Of a DNA stretch of 64,000 nucleotides, positions 35,617 through 44,037 are shown in pieces. The notes under the pieces were generated by a model. The model was not told where the DNA came from, did no database searches, and worked only from the letters and a program-made list of their open reading frames with translations. The translations under genes were made by a program, and so were the position numbers. Each line of letters begins with the position of its first letter. Position 1 is the first letter of the stretch. The stretch is from Flavobacteriia bacterium (GTDB lineage: Bacteria > Bacteroidota > Bacteroidia > Flavobacteriales_D > Crocinitomicaceae), in NCBI GenBank assembly GCA_016178305.1, contig JACOTM010000030.1, positions 1 through 64,000 on the forward strand, given 5' to 3'.

Positions 35617-36870
35617 TTATATGACCATAATTTTAACTATTTCAATCTTACGATCACTTACTTGTTCAATGATATATTTGTATTTTTCTAACAAAAGTTC
35701 ATCTCCTAATGAAGGTATAGATTCCATTTTATGAATAATTAATCCTCCCAAAGTTTCATATTCATCCGATTCTGGTAAATGAAGATTATAAATTTCATTA
35801 ATATGATCGATATCTAAACGTGCTGAAAACAAGTATTCCGTTTCGCTTATTTTTTGCTCTAACAATTCTTCTTTATCATGTTCATCTAAGATGTCACCAA
35901 AAATTTCTTCAATAATATCTTCCAAGGTTATGACTCCAGAAGTTCCTCCATATTCATCTACCACAATGGCAATATTTCCTGACTGTTTTGAAAATAATTC
36001 CATAATTTCTTTTGCTGGCATTACCTCTGGGACAAAAGAGATTGGCAAAAGTATTTGTTTGATAGATTGCGGTTTTTTGAAAATTTCAAACGAATGGACA
36101 TATCCAATAACGTTTTCAATGCTATCTCTATAAACGATAATTTTAGAAAGGCCTTTTTCAATAAATAGTTTACATAAATCATCTATGCTTTCTTCTATTT
36201 CGATTGCCGCAATTTCCATCCGTGGAACCATGCAGTCTCTTGCTTTTAAATTCGAAAAATCAAGCGCATTTTGTAAAATTTGCATTTCATTTCCAAATTC
36301 TTGCTCTTCTTTGATTCGCTCATTAATATCTTGAACATAATGTTCTAAATCAACTTTTGAAAATACCTTTTGCGAATTGTCTTCTCCTTCTGACTTCACT
36401 AATTTCAAAAAAGCATTACTGATAAACATAATCAATTGTGTTGGAAGATATAAAATCCAATACACAACAATCATGATTATAGATGAGAATTTCAAAAACC
36501 CATTTGGATTAATTTGCACCAAAGCTTTCGGCAAAAATTCAGCTAAAATTAAAACTAAGAGTGTTGAAATCGTTGTCTGTATCAGTAAAATTAAGCCTTC
36601 ACTTGAAACACCCCAATTTTCAATTATTGGATTTAATAACGTTGCAGCAGAAATCCCAAAAAGTACTAATGAAACATTATTTCCTAATAATAGAGTCGCT
36701 ATAAAATGAGATTCATTTTGATAAAAAATTCCCAATATTTTCCCATTCAAAGTTCCTTTGGATCGATCCATTTCAACTTTTAGCCGATTTGAAGCGATAA
36801 AAGCAATTTCCATTCCAGAGAAAAAAGCAGTGAATATAAGCGTTATAACAATAATCAGTTCAGACTCCAT
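35617..36870 (-). CDS. CNNM/HlyC-CorC family transporter (GldE-like)
   Basis: A 417-residue membrane protein with the standard order: a DUF21/CNNM membrane domain (about 1-190, AFFSGMEIAFIASNRLKVE ... LLLGNNVSLVLFGI ... LVLILAEFLPKAL), two CBS domains (about 205-325, RDCMVPRMEIAAIE ... IAIVVDEYGGTSGVITLEDIIEEIFGDI) and a C-terminal CorC/HlyC domain (about 335-410, with YETLGGLI). Family members move Mg2+ or other cations, and some Bacteroidota relatives are named GldE for gliding; no gldD is next to this one, so that name is not assigned. It heads the four-gene minus-strand run. Confidence 0.88.
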   Translation of the reverse strand: MESELIIVITLIFTAFFSGMEIAFIASNRLKVEMDRSKGTLNGKILGIFYQNESHFIATLLLGNNVSLVLFGISAATLLNPIIENWGVSSEGLILLIQTTISTLLVLILAEFLPKALVQINPNGFLKFSSIIMIVVYWILYLPTQLIMFISNAFLKLVKSEGEDNSQKVFSKVDLEHYVQDINERIKEEQEFGNEMQILQNALDFSNLKARDCMVPRMEIAAIEIEESIDDLCKLFIEKGLSKIIVYRDSIENVIGYVHSFEIFKKPQSIKQILLPISFVPEVMPAKEIMELFSKQSGNIAIVVDEYGGTSGVITLEDIIEEIFGDILDEHDKEELLEQKISETEYLFSARLDIDHINEIYNLHLPESDEYETLGGLIIHKMESIPSLGDELLLEKYKYIIEQVSDRKIEIVKIMVI

Positions 36871-36909
36871 TTTTAATTAATACAAGTAAATCTAGTATAA
36901 AATTCTGAA

Positions 36910-38184
36910 TTACAGAACATCAAAACCGATATCTTTTCTATAATATGCTTTTTCAAATTCAATTTTCTCCGCTGAATTATACGATTTACTTAAAGCAAAA
37001 TCGATGTCTTTTCCATAAGAAGTAATGGCTAAAACTCTACCTCCTGCAGAAATTACAGCAGGTCCATCAGCTTTTGTCCCGGCATGAAAAACAAGACTAT
37101 CTGTTACAGAACTTAAACCATAAATTTGTTTCCCTTTTTCAAAATCTTCTGGATAACCTCCGGACACCATCATCACTGTACATGCACTTCTTTCATCGAA
37201 TTGAACATCTCTTTCTGATAAAGTTTGAGAAGCAACTCCTTCAAATAAATCTAACAAATCTGATTTTAAACGAGGAATAACAACTTCTGTTTCTGGATCA
37301 CCCATTCTGCAATTGTATTCAATAACATACGGTTCCCCTTTTACGTTGATTAGACCAAAGAAAACAAAACCTTTATATACAATTCCATCTGCTTTAAATC
37401 CTTTGATTGTAGGTATAATTATCTGATTTTTAACCTTTTCTTTAAATGTTGCATCGGCAAATGGAACTGGAGAAACGGCACCCATTCCTCCTGTATTTAA
37501 TCCCGTATCTCCTTCACCAATACGTTTGTAATCTTTAGCTTCTGGTAAAATCTTATAAGAATCTCCATCTGTAATTACAAACATTGATAATTCAATTCCT
37601 TTTAAGAATTGTTCAATAACAACACTTGAGCTGGCTTCTCCAAATTTAGCATCTGCCAACATGTTTTTTAATTCCGCTTTTGCTTCCTTAAGTGTATTTA
37701 AAATTAAAACACCTTTACCTGCAGCTAGTCCATCAGCTTTTAACACATAAGGAGGCTTCATTGTTTCCAAGAAAGCATATCCTTCGTTCAAAGTGCTTTT
37801 GGTGAAAGTAGCATATTTAGCAGTAGGAATATTGTGGCGGAACATGAATTTTTTGGCAAAATCCTTACTTCCTTCTAATTGAGCGGCATGTTTATTGGGT
37901 CCGATAACAGGTATTTTCATCAATTCAGGATCTTCAGCAAAAAAATCACTGATTCCTAAAACTAATAAATCTTCTGGTCCAACAACAACCATATCGATTG
38001 TGTTTTCTAAAACAAATGTTTTAACCGCTTGAAAATCGGTTGTATCTATAGCAACATTTGTTCCGTGGTTTTTTGTTCCAGCATTTCCTGGAGCAATAAA
38101 TAATTCATCTAACATTGAACTTTGAGCCATTTTCCATGCTAAAGCGTGTTCTCTACCACCTGATCCAAGAAGTAATACTCTCAT
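36910..38184 (-). CDS. purD: Phosphoribosylamine-glycine ligase
   Basis: A 424-residue ATP-grasp enzyme that makes glycinamide ribonucleotide, the second step of purine synthesis. The N-terminus MRVLLLGSGGREHALAWKMAQS is characteristic. The ATP-grasp core is visible in PPYVLKADGLAAGKGVLIL, VVIEQFLKGIELSMFVITDG, NTGGMGAVSPVPF and VIEYNCRMGDPETEVVIPRL. The length is normal. It lies 39 bp after purQ in the same direction, so the two are probably co-transcribed; purF is 19 kb away. Confidence 0.97.
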   Translation of the reverse strand: MRVLLLGSGGREHALAWKMAQSSMLDELFIAPGNAGTKNHGTNVAIDTTDFQAVKTFVLENTIDMVVVGPEDLLVLGISDFFAEDPELMKIPVIGPNKHAAQLEGSKDFAKKFMFRHNIPTAKYATFTKSTLNEGYAFLETMKPPYVLKADGLAAGKGVLILNTLKEAKAELKNMLADAKFGEASSSVVIEQFLKGIELSMFVITDGDSYKILPEAKDYKRIGEGDTGLNTGGMGAVSPVPFADATFKEKVKNQIIIPTIKGFKADGIVYKGFVFFGLINVKGEPYVIEYNCRMGDPETEVVIPRLKSDLLDLFEGVASQTLSERDVQFDERSACTVMMVSGGYPEDFEKGKQIYGLSSVTDSLVFHAGTKADGPAVISAGGRVLAITSYGKDIDFALSKSYNSAEKIEFEKAYYRKDIGFDVL

Positions 38185-38223
38185 TTTTTTTATTTTTTAC
38201 CTTATTTAAAAGGATTTTATGGA

Positions 38224-38910
38224 TTAACAATATTTTAATATCGATTCGAAAATAATTTTACCATCTTCATTTGCTAATTGATGATCGGCTGCTCTTTCTG
38301 GGTGAGGCATCATTCCAAATACATTTTTGTTTTTATTTGCTATTCCAGCAATATTCAATAATGAACCGTTTGGATTAAATTCATCCGCTATTTTTCCGTC
38401 TTCTGAACAATAATTAAAAATTACTTGCTCATGATCTAAAATGCTTTTTAAGGAGTCTTCATTCGCATAAAATCTACCTTCACCATGAGCGATAGGAATT
38501 TTAAATGCTTTTTCTAAATCCAACCCTTTCGTGATAGGAGCTGAATTTGTTGCAGGCTTAATGTAAACATTTTTACAAATAAATTTTTGTTGATTATTAT
38601 GCAACAATGCGCCATCCAATAAACCAGATTCTGTTAAAATTTGGAAACCGTTGCAAATTCCCATAACATAACCACCTTTATTTGCATGTTTCATTACTTC
38701 ACCCATTATAGGAGAAAGTTTTGCAATTGCACCTGATCTCAAATAATCGCCATACGAGAATCCTCCAGGAAGCACAATAAAATCTGCTCCTTTTAAATCC
38801 GTATCTTTATGCCATAATTTTTCAACTTTTTGACCCATGATTGTTTCTAATACATAAACCATGTCTTCATCACAGTTCGAACCAGGGAAAGTAACAACAC
38901 CAAATTTCAT
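38224..38910 (-). CDS. purQ: Phosphoribosylformylglycinamidine synthase subunit PurQ
   Basis: A 228-residue class I glutamine amidotransferase that supplies ammonia to PurL. The start chosen is the internal ATG at 38910, giving MKFGVVTFPGSNCDED as in the family; the tracked ORF adds seven residues. The nucleophile is Cys86 in YVMGICNGFQIL, the HGEGRFY segment is present, and the His/Glu pair is in MMPHPERAAD near the C-terminus. As a separate small protein, it implies the PurS/PurQ/PurL arrangement; purL and purS are not in the window. Confidence 0.96.
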   Translation of the reverse strand: MKFGVVTFPGSNCDEDMVYVLETIMGQKVEKLWHKDTDLKGADFIVLPGGFSYGDYLRSGAIAKLSPIMGEVMKHANKGGYVMGICNGFQILTESGLLDGALLHNNQQKFICKNVYIKPATNSAPITKGLDLEKAFKIPIAHGEGRFYANEDSLKSILDHEQVIFNYCSEDGKIADEFNPNGSLLNIAGIANKNKNVFGMMPHPERAADHQLANEDGKIIFESILKYC

Positions 38911-39062
38911 ATAAAAACTATTTTTAAACACGCTTTTTTAACGCATTTCATTGTAAGCTAATCAATTAATATTAGAATAAATTGAAAAAAATATTGTAAA
39001 TCTTTCAATTTTCATTCAGATGCTGTAAAATTAGTCAATAATATGGAAGGAAACAGACGTTT

Positions 39063-40019
39063 TTAGAAGAAAAATTTCACAAAGGAATAAATCAATGTAA
39101 TATAAAAAAGTCCATTTGCAACGTGAAACCACGTTTTGTGGGTAAATGAATAGGTTAATAAAAATGATAATGGTATCATTAATAAGCTGAATCGTTCTAT
39201 TTGTTTAAATAAAATATAATCCATAATTCCGAGAACGATTCCCGTTATGATTATCCACCATAAAATTTGGACTAATTTTTTGAGCCGAATGGAACTTTTT
39301 TTCAAATTGGATTGAATACTGATTAAACTCAATAAAAAAGAAAGAATAAAAATGCTTGTTGAAATTAAAAAATCAAATTTATGACGGTCGTAATTGGAAG
39401 GGATTTTTAATAATTTTAAATCGATGGAAGTTTGCGTGTAAAGTAAATACAAACCCGCGTAAATTAAAGGAATACTAAGTCCAATAATTGTTAATAATAT
39501 TTCACGAATAATAATCGGTCTAATTGTCCAAATCATAATAAAAATAAAAGGAAAAAAACCGATTAACGGAGGGTGAAAAGTAGCCGCTATTCCTGAAAAA
39601 AAAGCCGCATTAAAAACTAATCTTCGTCCTTCTTCATTTTGACGTAATTTGAATAACTGGTAGATCATCAAAATTAAAAAACTGTGAGAAATTAACAAGC
39701 CATCAACTTTGTAAAACGAATGGTAATAACTCATTAACAGTACATAAAGTAAAGAAGGCATAAAACTATTTCTTCCTAAAAATTCATTCCAGTTAAAAAT
39801 AGCATTGATTCCAACAGCATTAACAACGATGAAAAAACTCGTGATTGCTTGAATAACGATCAGATTGTCAGGAAGCGTTTTGTTTCCCCAAAAACCAAAA
39901 TTCGAAAGCGTTGAATATTGGTAATAATTTTTGAAGTAATTGATCAATACATAAAGAGCTATTACGAAAGGTAATAAGAATAATACAACCGAACGATTTC
40001 CTAAAAACAGCTTAATCAT
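39063..40019 (-). CDS. DUF6427-like multi-pass membrane protein
   Basis: A protein of about 318 residues from the ATG at 40019 (MIKLFLGNRSVVLFLLPF); the tracked ORF adds nine residues. It has around nine hydrophobic segments separated by short loops. It ends in a hydrophobic helix, and the pattern of SFLISHSFLILMIYQLFKLRQNE-like segments followed by RRLVFNAAFFSGIAATFHPP matches the DUF6427 family of Flavobacteriia. The function is unknown. Many such proteins resemble membrane glycosyltransferases or polyprenyl-linked enzymes in topology only. It is divergent from the chitinase gene. Confidence 0.65.
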   Translation of the reverse strand: MIKLFLGNRSVVLFLLPFVIALYVLINYFKNYYQYSTLSNFGFWGNKTLPDNLIVIQAITSFFIVVNAVGINAIFNWNEFLGRNSFMPSLLYVLLMSYYHSFYKVDGLLISHSFLILMIYQLFKLRQNEEGRRLVFNAAFFSGIAATFHPPLIGFFPFIFIMIWTIRPIIIREILLTIIGLSIPLIYAGLYLLYTQTSIDLKLLKIPSNYDRHKFDFLISTSIFILSFLLSLISIQSNLKKSSIRLKKLVQILWWIIITGIVLGIMDYILFKQIERFSLLMIPLSFLLTYSFTHKTWFHVANGLFYITLIYSFVKFFF

Positions 40020-40130
40020 GAATGCGAAGATACATTTTTTTCTCAAGAGAGAAAATCAATCTTTTTTTCACCAAATAGTTCAACAACTACTCATCTCAAA
40101 ATTTAGGAATTATTCTAAAGGAAAATAGAA

Positions 40131-40166
40131 GAAACTATCTAAAGTTATTTGATGAACAGCTTTTAT
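40131..40166. repeat. 36-bp dispersed repeat, copy A
   Basis: GAAACT-A-TCTAAA-G-TTATTTGATGAACAG-C-TTTTAT; a second copy at 50011-50046 differs only at the three isolated bases. Both are intergenic upstream of plus-strand genes. The rest of the 375-bp gap (40020-40394) holds the palindromic repeat at 40208 and the chitinase promoter; no gene is visible. Confidence 0.6.
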
Positions 40167-40207
40167 TGAATTTAAGTTTAAAAAAGAGACTTGAAAATAT
40201 TCGATTG

Positions 40208-40231
40208 TAGTCGTTTCTATCCGTTAGAAAC
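40208..40231. repeat. Dispersed 24-bp palindromic repeat, copy 2
   Basis: TAGTCGTTTCTA, then T, then CCGTTAGAAAC; identical to the copy at 1203-1226 except for one base. A looser similarity continues for about 40 bp on the right side of both copies. Confidence 0.6.
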
Positions 40232-40344
40232 TCTTACAAGCCTATCACAACTGCATTTCAAGAAAATCTTATCAAACAATTCTAAATTTAAACAGCGTTT
40301 CTTAAACTATATTTCATCCCTGAATTTTGTCTATCATTCTTATT

Positions 40345-40374
40345 TTGAAAATTAAAAATTTAGTAGTATCTTTC
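40345..40374 (+). promoter_or_regulatory. Promoter candidate for the chitinase gene
   Basis: TTG (40345-40347), 19 bp, TATCTTTC (40367-40374), one base from TAnnTTTG with ideal spacing, 20 bp before the ATG. Confidence 0.55.
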
Positions 40375-40394
40375 TTTTCACAATATTCACTTTT

Positions 40395-41696
40395 ATGAAA
40401 AAACATTTACTATTCTTTACAAGCATGTTTTTTGCTTTAACTTTATTTGCTCAAATTCCTTCCCCGGCACTGATTGGTTATTGGCAAAATTGGCAAGATC
40501 CATTATCTCCATACATTCAATTAGACCAAATTGACTCAAGATATAATGTCGTTGAAGTATCATTTGCCGAACCATTAGGAGGAACAGATTATAATATGCA
40601 ATTTTACCCAGATCAAGTCTCTCAATCGACATTAATAACACAAATTCAAACCTTACAAAATCAAGGTAAAAAAGTATTAATTAGTATTGGTGGCGCAAGT
40701 GCTCCTATTTCTTTAAGTGATAATAATGAAAAATCCATTTTTATCAGTAGTGTTCGAACAATTATTAATACTTATGGTTTTGATGGGATTGACATCGATT
40801 TTGAAGGAAATTCAATGCTCGTAACAGGAGGAACAATTAGTGCTCCAACAGATATTGAAATTCAAAATATTATCGATGCAATTCAGCAAATAGAAAATAA
40901 TTTTTTTACTGATAACGGGACTGAAATGCTTTTAACTTTTGCTCCTGAAACAGTATCTGTACAAGGAGGAATGTCTAATTATTCTGGTCAATGGGGATCT
41001 TATTTGCCTGTAATCGAGGCCTTGTCCAATTCCATAGATGTTCTACAAGTACAATTATACAATACGGGAGATATGTATGGAATCGATGGAGGAGATTATT
41101 TTTCAGGAACAGCAGATTTTATTGTTGCTATGACTGAAGCCGTAATTCAAGGGTTTACAGCTGTTAATGGAGCAGGAACTTTTTCAGGATTGCCTGCAAA
41201 TAAAGTTGCCGTGGGATTACCTGCATGTTCTGGAGCCTCTGATGGTAGTGTAGATTTCAATACTCTAAAAGCTGCTATTGATTATTTGCGTGGTAATGGA
41301 CCAAAACCTGGAAATTACACCTTAATTCAAAATGGAGGATACCCAAATTTATTAGGATTGATGACTTGGTCTATCAATTGGGATGCAATAGGTTCGTGTG
41401 CTCCAAGTTATCAATTTGCCAATAGTTTTGAAACAATTTTTGGAATTGCAGGATTAGAAAATTTCGAAAATAAACCATTTATTATTTCGCCCAATCCAAG
41501 CAATGGAATGTTTCAAATTTTTTCAACTACAAATATTGAAAACACAAATATTATTCATGTTTTTAATGAATTAGGGGAATTAGTATATCAAAAAAATTGT
41601 TGTAATTCAATAGAAAATCTGGATCTTTCACACCTTTCAAAAGGTATGTACACGATAAATTTTCAAAATATTTATCAAAAAATAATAATCCTATGA
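40395..41696 (+). CDS. Secreted GH18 chitinase with T9SS type A sorting domain
   Basis: A 433-residue secreted glycoside hydrolase. Residues 1-19 are a signal peptide (ending LFA before Q). The GH18 barrel begins ALIGYWQNW and includes KVLISIGGASA (95-103) and YGFDGIDIDFEG with the DxxDxDxE catalytic motif (Asp130, Asp133, Asp135, Glu137). LLGLMTWSINWDAIG near 320 supplies the final barrel Trp. The last 75 residues (FIISPNPSNGMFQIF ... LSKGMYTINFQN) form a type A T9SS sorting domain, so the enzyme should be exported to the cell surface or medium. It would cut chitin or a related N-acetylglucosamine polymer. It is a single gene with a terminator after it. Confidence 0.93.
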   Translation: MKKHLLFFTSMFFALTLFAQIPSPALIGYWQNWQDPLSPYIQLDQIDSRYNVVEVSFAEPLGGTDYNMQFYPDQVSQSTLITQIQTLQNQGKKVLISIGGASAPISLSDNNEKSIFISSVRTIINTYGFDGIDIDFEGNSMLVTGGTISAPTDIEIQNIIDAIQQIENNFFTDNGTEMLLTFAPETVSVQGGMSNYSGQWGSYLPVIEALSNSIDVLQVQLYNTGDMYGIDGGDYFSGTADFIVAMTEAVIQGFTAVNGAGTFSGLPANKVAVGLPACSGASDGSVDFNTLKAAIDYLRGNGPKPGNYTLIQNGGYPNLLGLMTWSINWDAIGSCAPSYQFANSFETIFGIAGLENFENKPFIISPNPSNGMFQIFSTTNIENTNIIHVFNELGELVYQKNCCNSIENLDLSHLSKGMYTINFQNIYQKIIIL

Positions 41697-41700
41697 ATTT

Positions 41701-41730
41701 AGAGTGATGTTGATTCAATACTCTTTTTTC
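41701..41730 (+). terminator. Terminator after the chitinase gene
   Basis: AGAGT and ACTCT flank a partly paired loop and are followed by TTTTTT, directly after the stop codon. The stem is short. Confidence 0.5.
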
Positions 41731-41784
41731 GAAACTTTTTATCAAACCTTTATTCAAATATGAATGAAAAATTGAATCTAGATT

Positions 41785-41794
41785 TTGTGGATAA
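41785..41794. promoter_or_regulatory. Single exact DnaA-box-like sequence
   Basis: TTGTGGATAA is the exact reverse complement of TTATCCACAA. It stands alone about 55 bp before topB, with no cluster of boxes, so an origin is not indicated. Confidence 0.3.
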
Positions 41795-41835
41795 CTTTGT
41801 TTTGGTTGAAAGTCGCTAAACAAAGACAAAATCCC

Positions 41836-41843
41836 TACTTTTG
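41836..41843 (+). promoter_or_regulatory. Promoter -7 box for topB; predicted leaderless transcript
   Basis: TACTTTTG matches TAnnTTTG and ends 5 bp before the topB ATG. No TTG at a standard distance was found. Confidence 0.4.
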
Positions 41844-41848
41844 CAGTT

Positions 41849-43966
41849 ATGAAATTATGCATTGCCGAAAAGCCAAGTGTTGCAAAAGATATCGCTGAAA
41901 TAATAGGCGCTAAAAAGCGTTTAGATGGTTATTATGAAGGTAACGGGTATCGTGTAACATGGACTTTTGGACATCTTTGCACCTTAAAAGAGCCGCACGA
42001 TTACAACGAAAAATGGAAGTATTGGAAATTAGAAGATTTACCAATTATTCCCACCAATTTTGGAATCAAAGTCATTGAAGATTCAGGAGTTAAAAAACAA
42101 TTTGCTACGATTGAACGCTTAGTTGAAAACTGCTCAGAGGTAATCAATTGCGGAGATGCCGGGCAAGAAGGTGAATTAATCCAACGATGGGTTTTATTAA
42201 AAGCAAAATGCAAAGTTCCTATCAAACGTTTATGGATTTCCTCTTTGACTGAAGAAGCTATTCGTGAAGGTTTTGAAAAGTTAAAAGAATCAAAGCAATA
42301 CGATAATTTATACGCAGCAGGAAGTGCCCGTGCCATCGGAGATTGGATGTTGGGTATCAATGCAACGCGTTTATTCACGAAAAAATTTGGACAAGGAAAA
42401 GTAACGCTTTCTATTGGAAGGGTTCAAACACCAACCTTGGCGATGATTGTGCAACGTCAAAAAGAAATTGATGCATTCCGTGGGGAAGATTACTGGGAAC
42501 TTAAAACAAAATACAGAGACACCGAATTTTTGTGTCAAATAGACCGTTTGAAATCGGCTGATAAAGCACAAAAAGGCTTAGAATACATTCAAGGAAAAGA
42601 GTTTGAAATCACATCTTTCGAACAAAAGGAAGGAAAAGAAGGGAATCCAAGATTGTTTGACTTAACAGCCTTACAAGTTGAAGCCAATAGAAAATTTGGA
42701 TTTTCTGCTGATGATACCTTGAAACACATTCAGAATTTATACGAGAAAAAGTTTGTTACCTATCCAAGAGTTGATACAACCTATCTTTCGGAAGATTTAC
42801 ACCCAAAAATTCCGGCCGTTTTAAAAGGTATGCAATATTATTCTCGCCTGATCGAACCGTTGATGCAGCAACCTATTCCAAAATCAAAAGCCGTATTCGA
42901 CGATAAAAAAGTAACGGATCACCACGCGATTATCCCAACCGGAATTGTACCATCTGGAATTTCGCCTGCTGAAAATCAAGTGTATGATTTAATTGCGAAA
43001 CGTTTTATCGCCGTTTTTTATCCTGAATGTAAAGTTTCAAACACAACTGTTTTGGGACAAGTGGAAAAATTGGAATTCAAAGCAACAGGTAAACAAATCA
43101 TCGAACCAGGTTGGAGAGCTGTTTACGCGGACGAAACAACAAAAAAAGAAACGGCTGACGAAGAACGAATTATGCCGCATTTTGAAGAAGGAGAAAAAGG
43201 ACCACATGAACCTTATGTTCACCAAGGAAAAACAACTCCGCCAAAACCATACACAGAAGCAACATTGTTACGAGCAATGGAAACGGCAGGTAAACAGGTA
43301 GATGATGAAGAAATGCGTGAGTTATTGAAAGACAACGGAATCGGACGTCCTTCTACTCGTGCAAATATTATTGAAACATTGTTCCGCAGACGATACATCG
43401 AACGTAAAAAGAAAAATATTGTTGCTACTCCTACTGGCATGGATTTAATTGATACCATTCAAAGTGAATTATTAAAAAGTGCTGAATTAACAGGAGATTG
43501 GGAACGTAAATTACGATTAATAGAAAAAGGAGAGTACCAATTAGATATTTTCAAACAAGAATTATTTCAAATGGTAAGAGAATTAACCGATGATGTGATT
43601 TTCAATTCCCACCGTCGAATGATTCAAATCATTCCTGAAGGAACAGCCGTTGAAAAACCAAAAGTGGAACGTGCACCAAGAAAACCAAAGGAAAAAATTG
43701 AATTGGATTCGTTGAATTGTCCAAAATGCAAAGCTACCAAATTAATGAAAGGAAAAGCAGCCATCGGTTGTTCGAATTTCAAAGAATGTGGATTCAAAAT
43801 TCCATTTGAATTATTAGGAAAAAAATTGACTGAATCTCAATTATTAGATCTCATCCAAAAAGGTAAAACAGGACAAATCAAAGGATTATTAATTCCTGGA
43901 AATCCTGAGTCGCAAACAGGTAAATTTGTTTTGGATGCAGGTTTTAATGTTGTTTTAGCGAACTAA
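41849..43966 (+). CDS. topB: DNA topoisomerase III (type IA)
   Basis: A 705-residue type IA topoisomerase that relaxes and decatenates DNA by single-strand passage. The TOPRIM domain opens the protein (MKLCIAEKPSVAKDIAEIIGA, with NCGDAGQEGELIQRW for metal binding). The toroidal core includes LSIGRVQTPTLAMIVQRQ, and the catalytic tyrosine is Tyr305 in FVTYPRVDTTYL. TEATLLRAMETAG and DNGIGRPSTRANIIETLFRR are further hallmarks. One C-terminal zinc ribbon (CPKCKATKLMKGKAAIGCSNFKECGF) follows. The GRPSTRA and RPxxTRA-like segments rule out TopA of the long multi-zinc type. It is a single-gene unit. Confidence 0.96.
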   Translation: MKLCIAEKPSVAKDIAEIIGAKKRLDGYYEGNGYRVTWTFGHLCTLKEPHDYNEKWKYWKLEDLPIIPTNFGIKVIEDSGVKKQFATIERLVENCSEVINCGDAGQEGELIQRWVLLKAKCKVPIKRLWISSLTEEAIREGFEKLKESKQYDNLYAAGSARAIGDWMLGINATRLFTKKFGQGKVTLSIGRVQTPTLAMIVQRQKEIDAFRGEDYWELKTKYRDTEFLCQIDRLKSADKAQKGLEYIQGKEFEITSFEQKEGKEGNPRLFDLTALQVEANRKFGFSADDTLKHIQNLYEKKFVTYPRVDTTYLSEDLHPKIPAVLKGMQYYSRLIEPLMQQPIPKSKAVFDDKKVTDHHAIIPTGIVPSGISPAENQVYDLIAKRFIAVFYPECKVSNTTVLGQVEKLEFKATGKQIIEPGWRAVYADETTKKETADEERIMPHFEEGEKGPHEPYVHQGKTTPPKPYTEATLLRAMETAGKQVDDEEMRELLKDNGIGRPSTRANIIETLFRRRYIERKKKNIVATPTGMDLIDTIQSELLKSAELTGDWERKLRLIEKGEYQLDIFKQELFQMVRELTDDVIFNSHRRMIQIIPEGTAVEKPKVERAPRKPKEKIELDSLNCPKCKATKLMKGKAAIGCSNFKECGFKIPFELLGKKLTESQLLDLIQKGKTGQIKGLLIPGNPESQTGKFVLDAGFNVVLAN

Positions 43967-44037
43967 TTAAAAAGAACTTATTAGCAGTGTTACTTTTTAT
44001 TTTTTTTCGATTATAATATTCAAAAACTTATATAGCA

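Noticed and set aside
41785-41794. Exact DnaA-box sequence considered as part of a replication origin
   Set aside because: Only one box was found, with no AT-rich unwinding region, dnaA gene or box cluster nearby.
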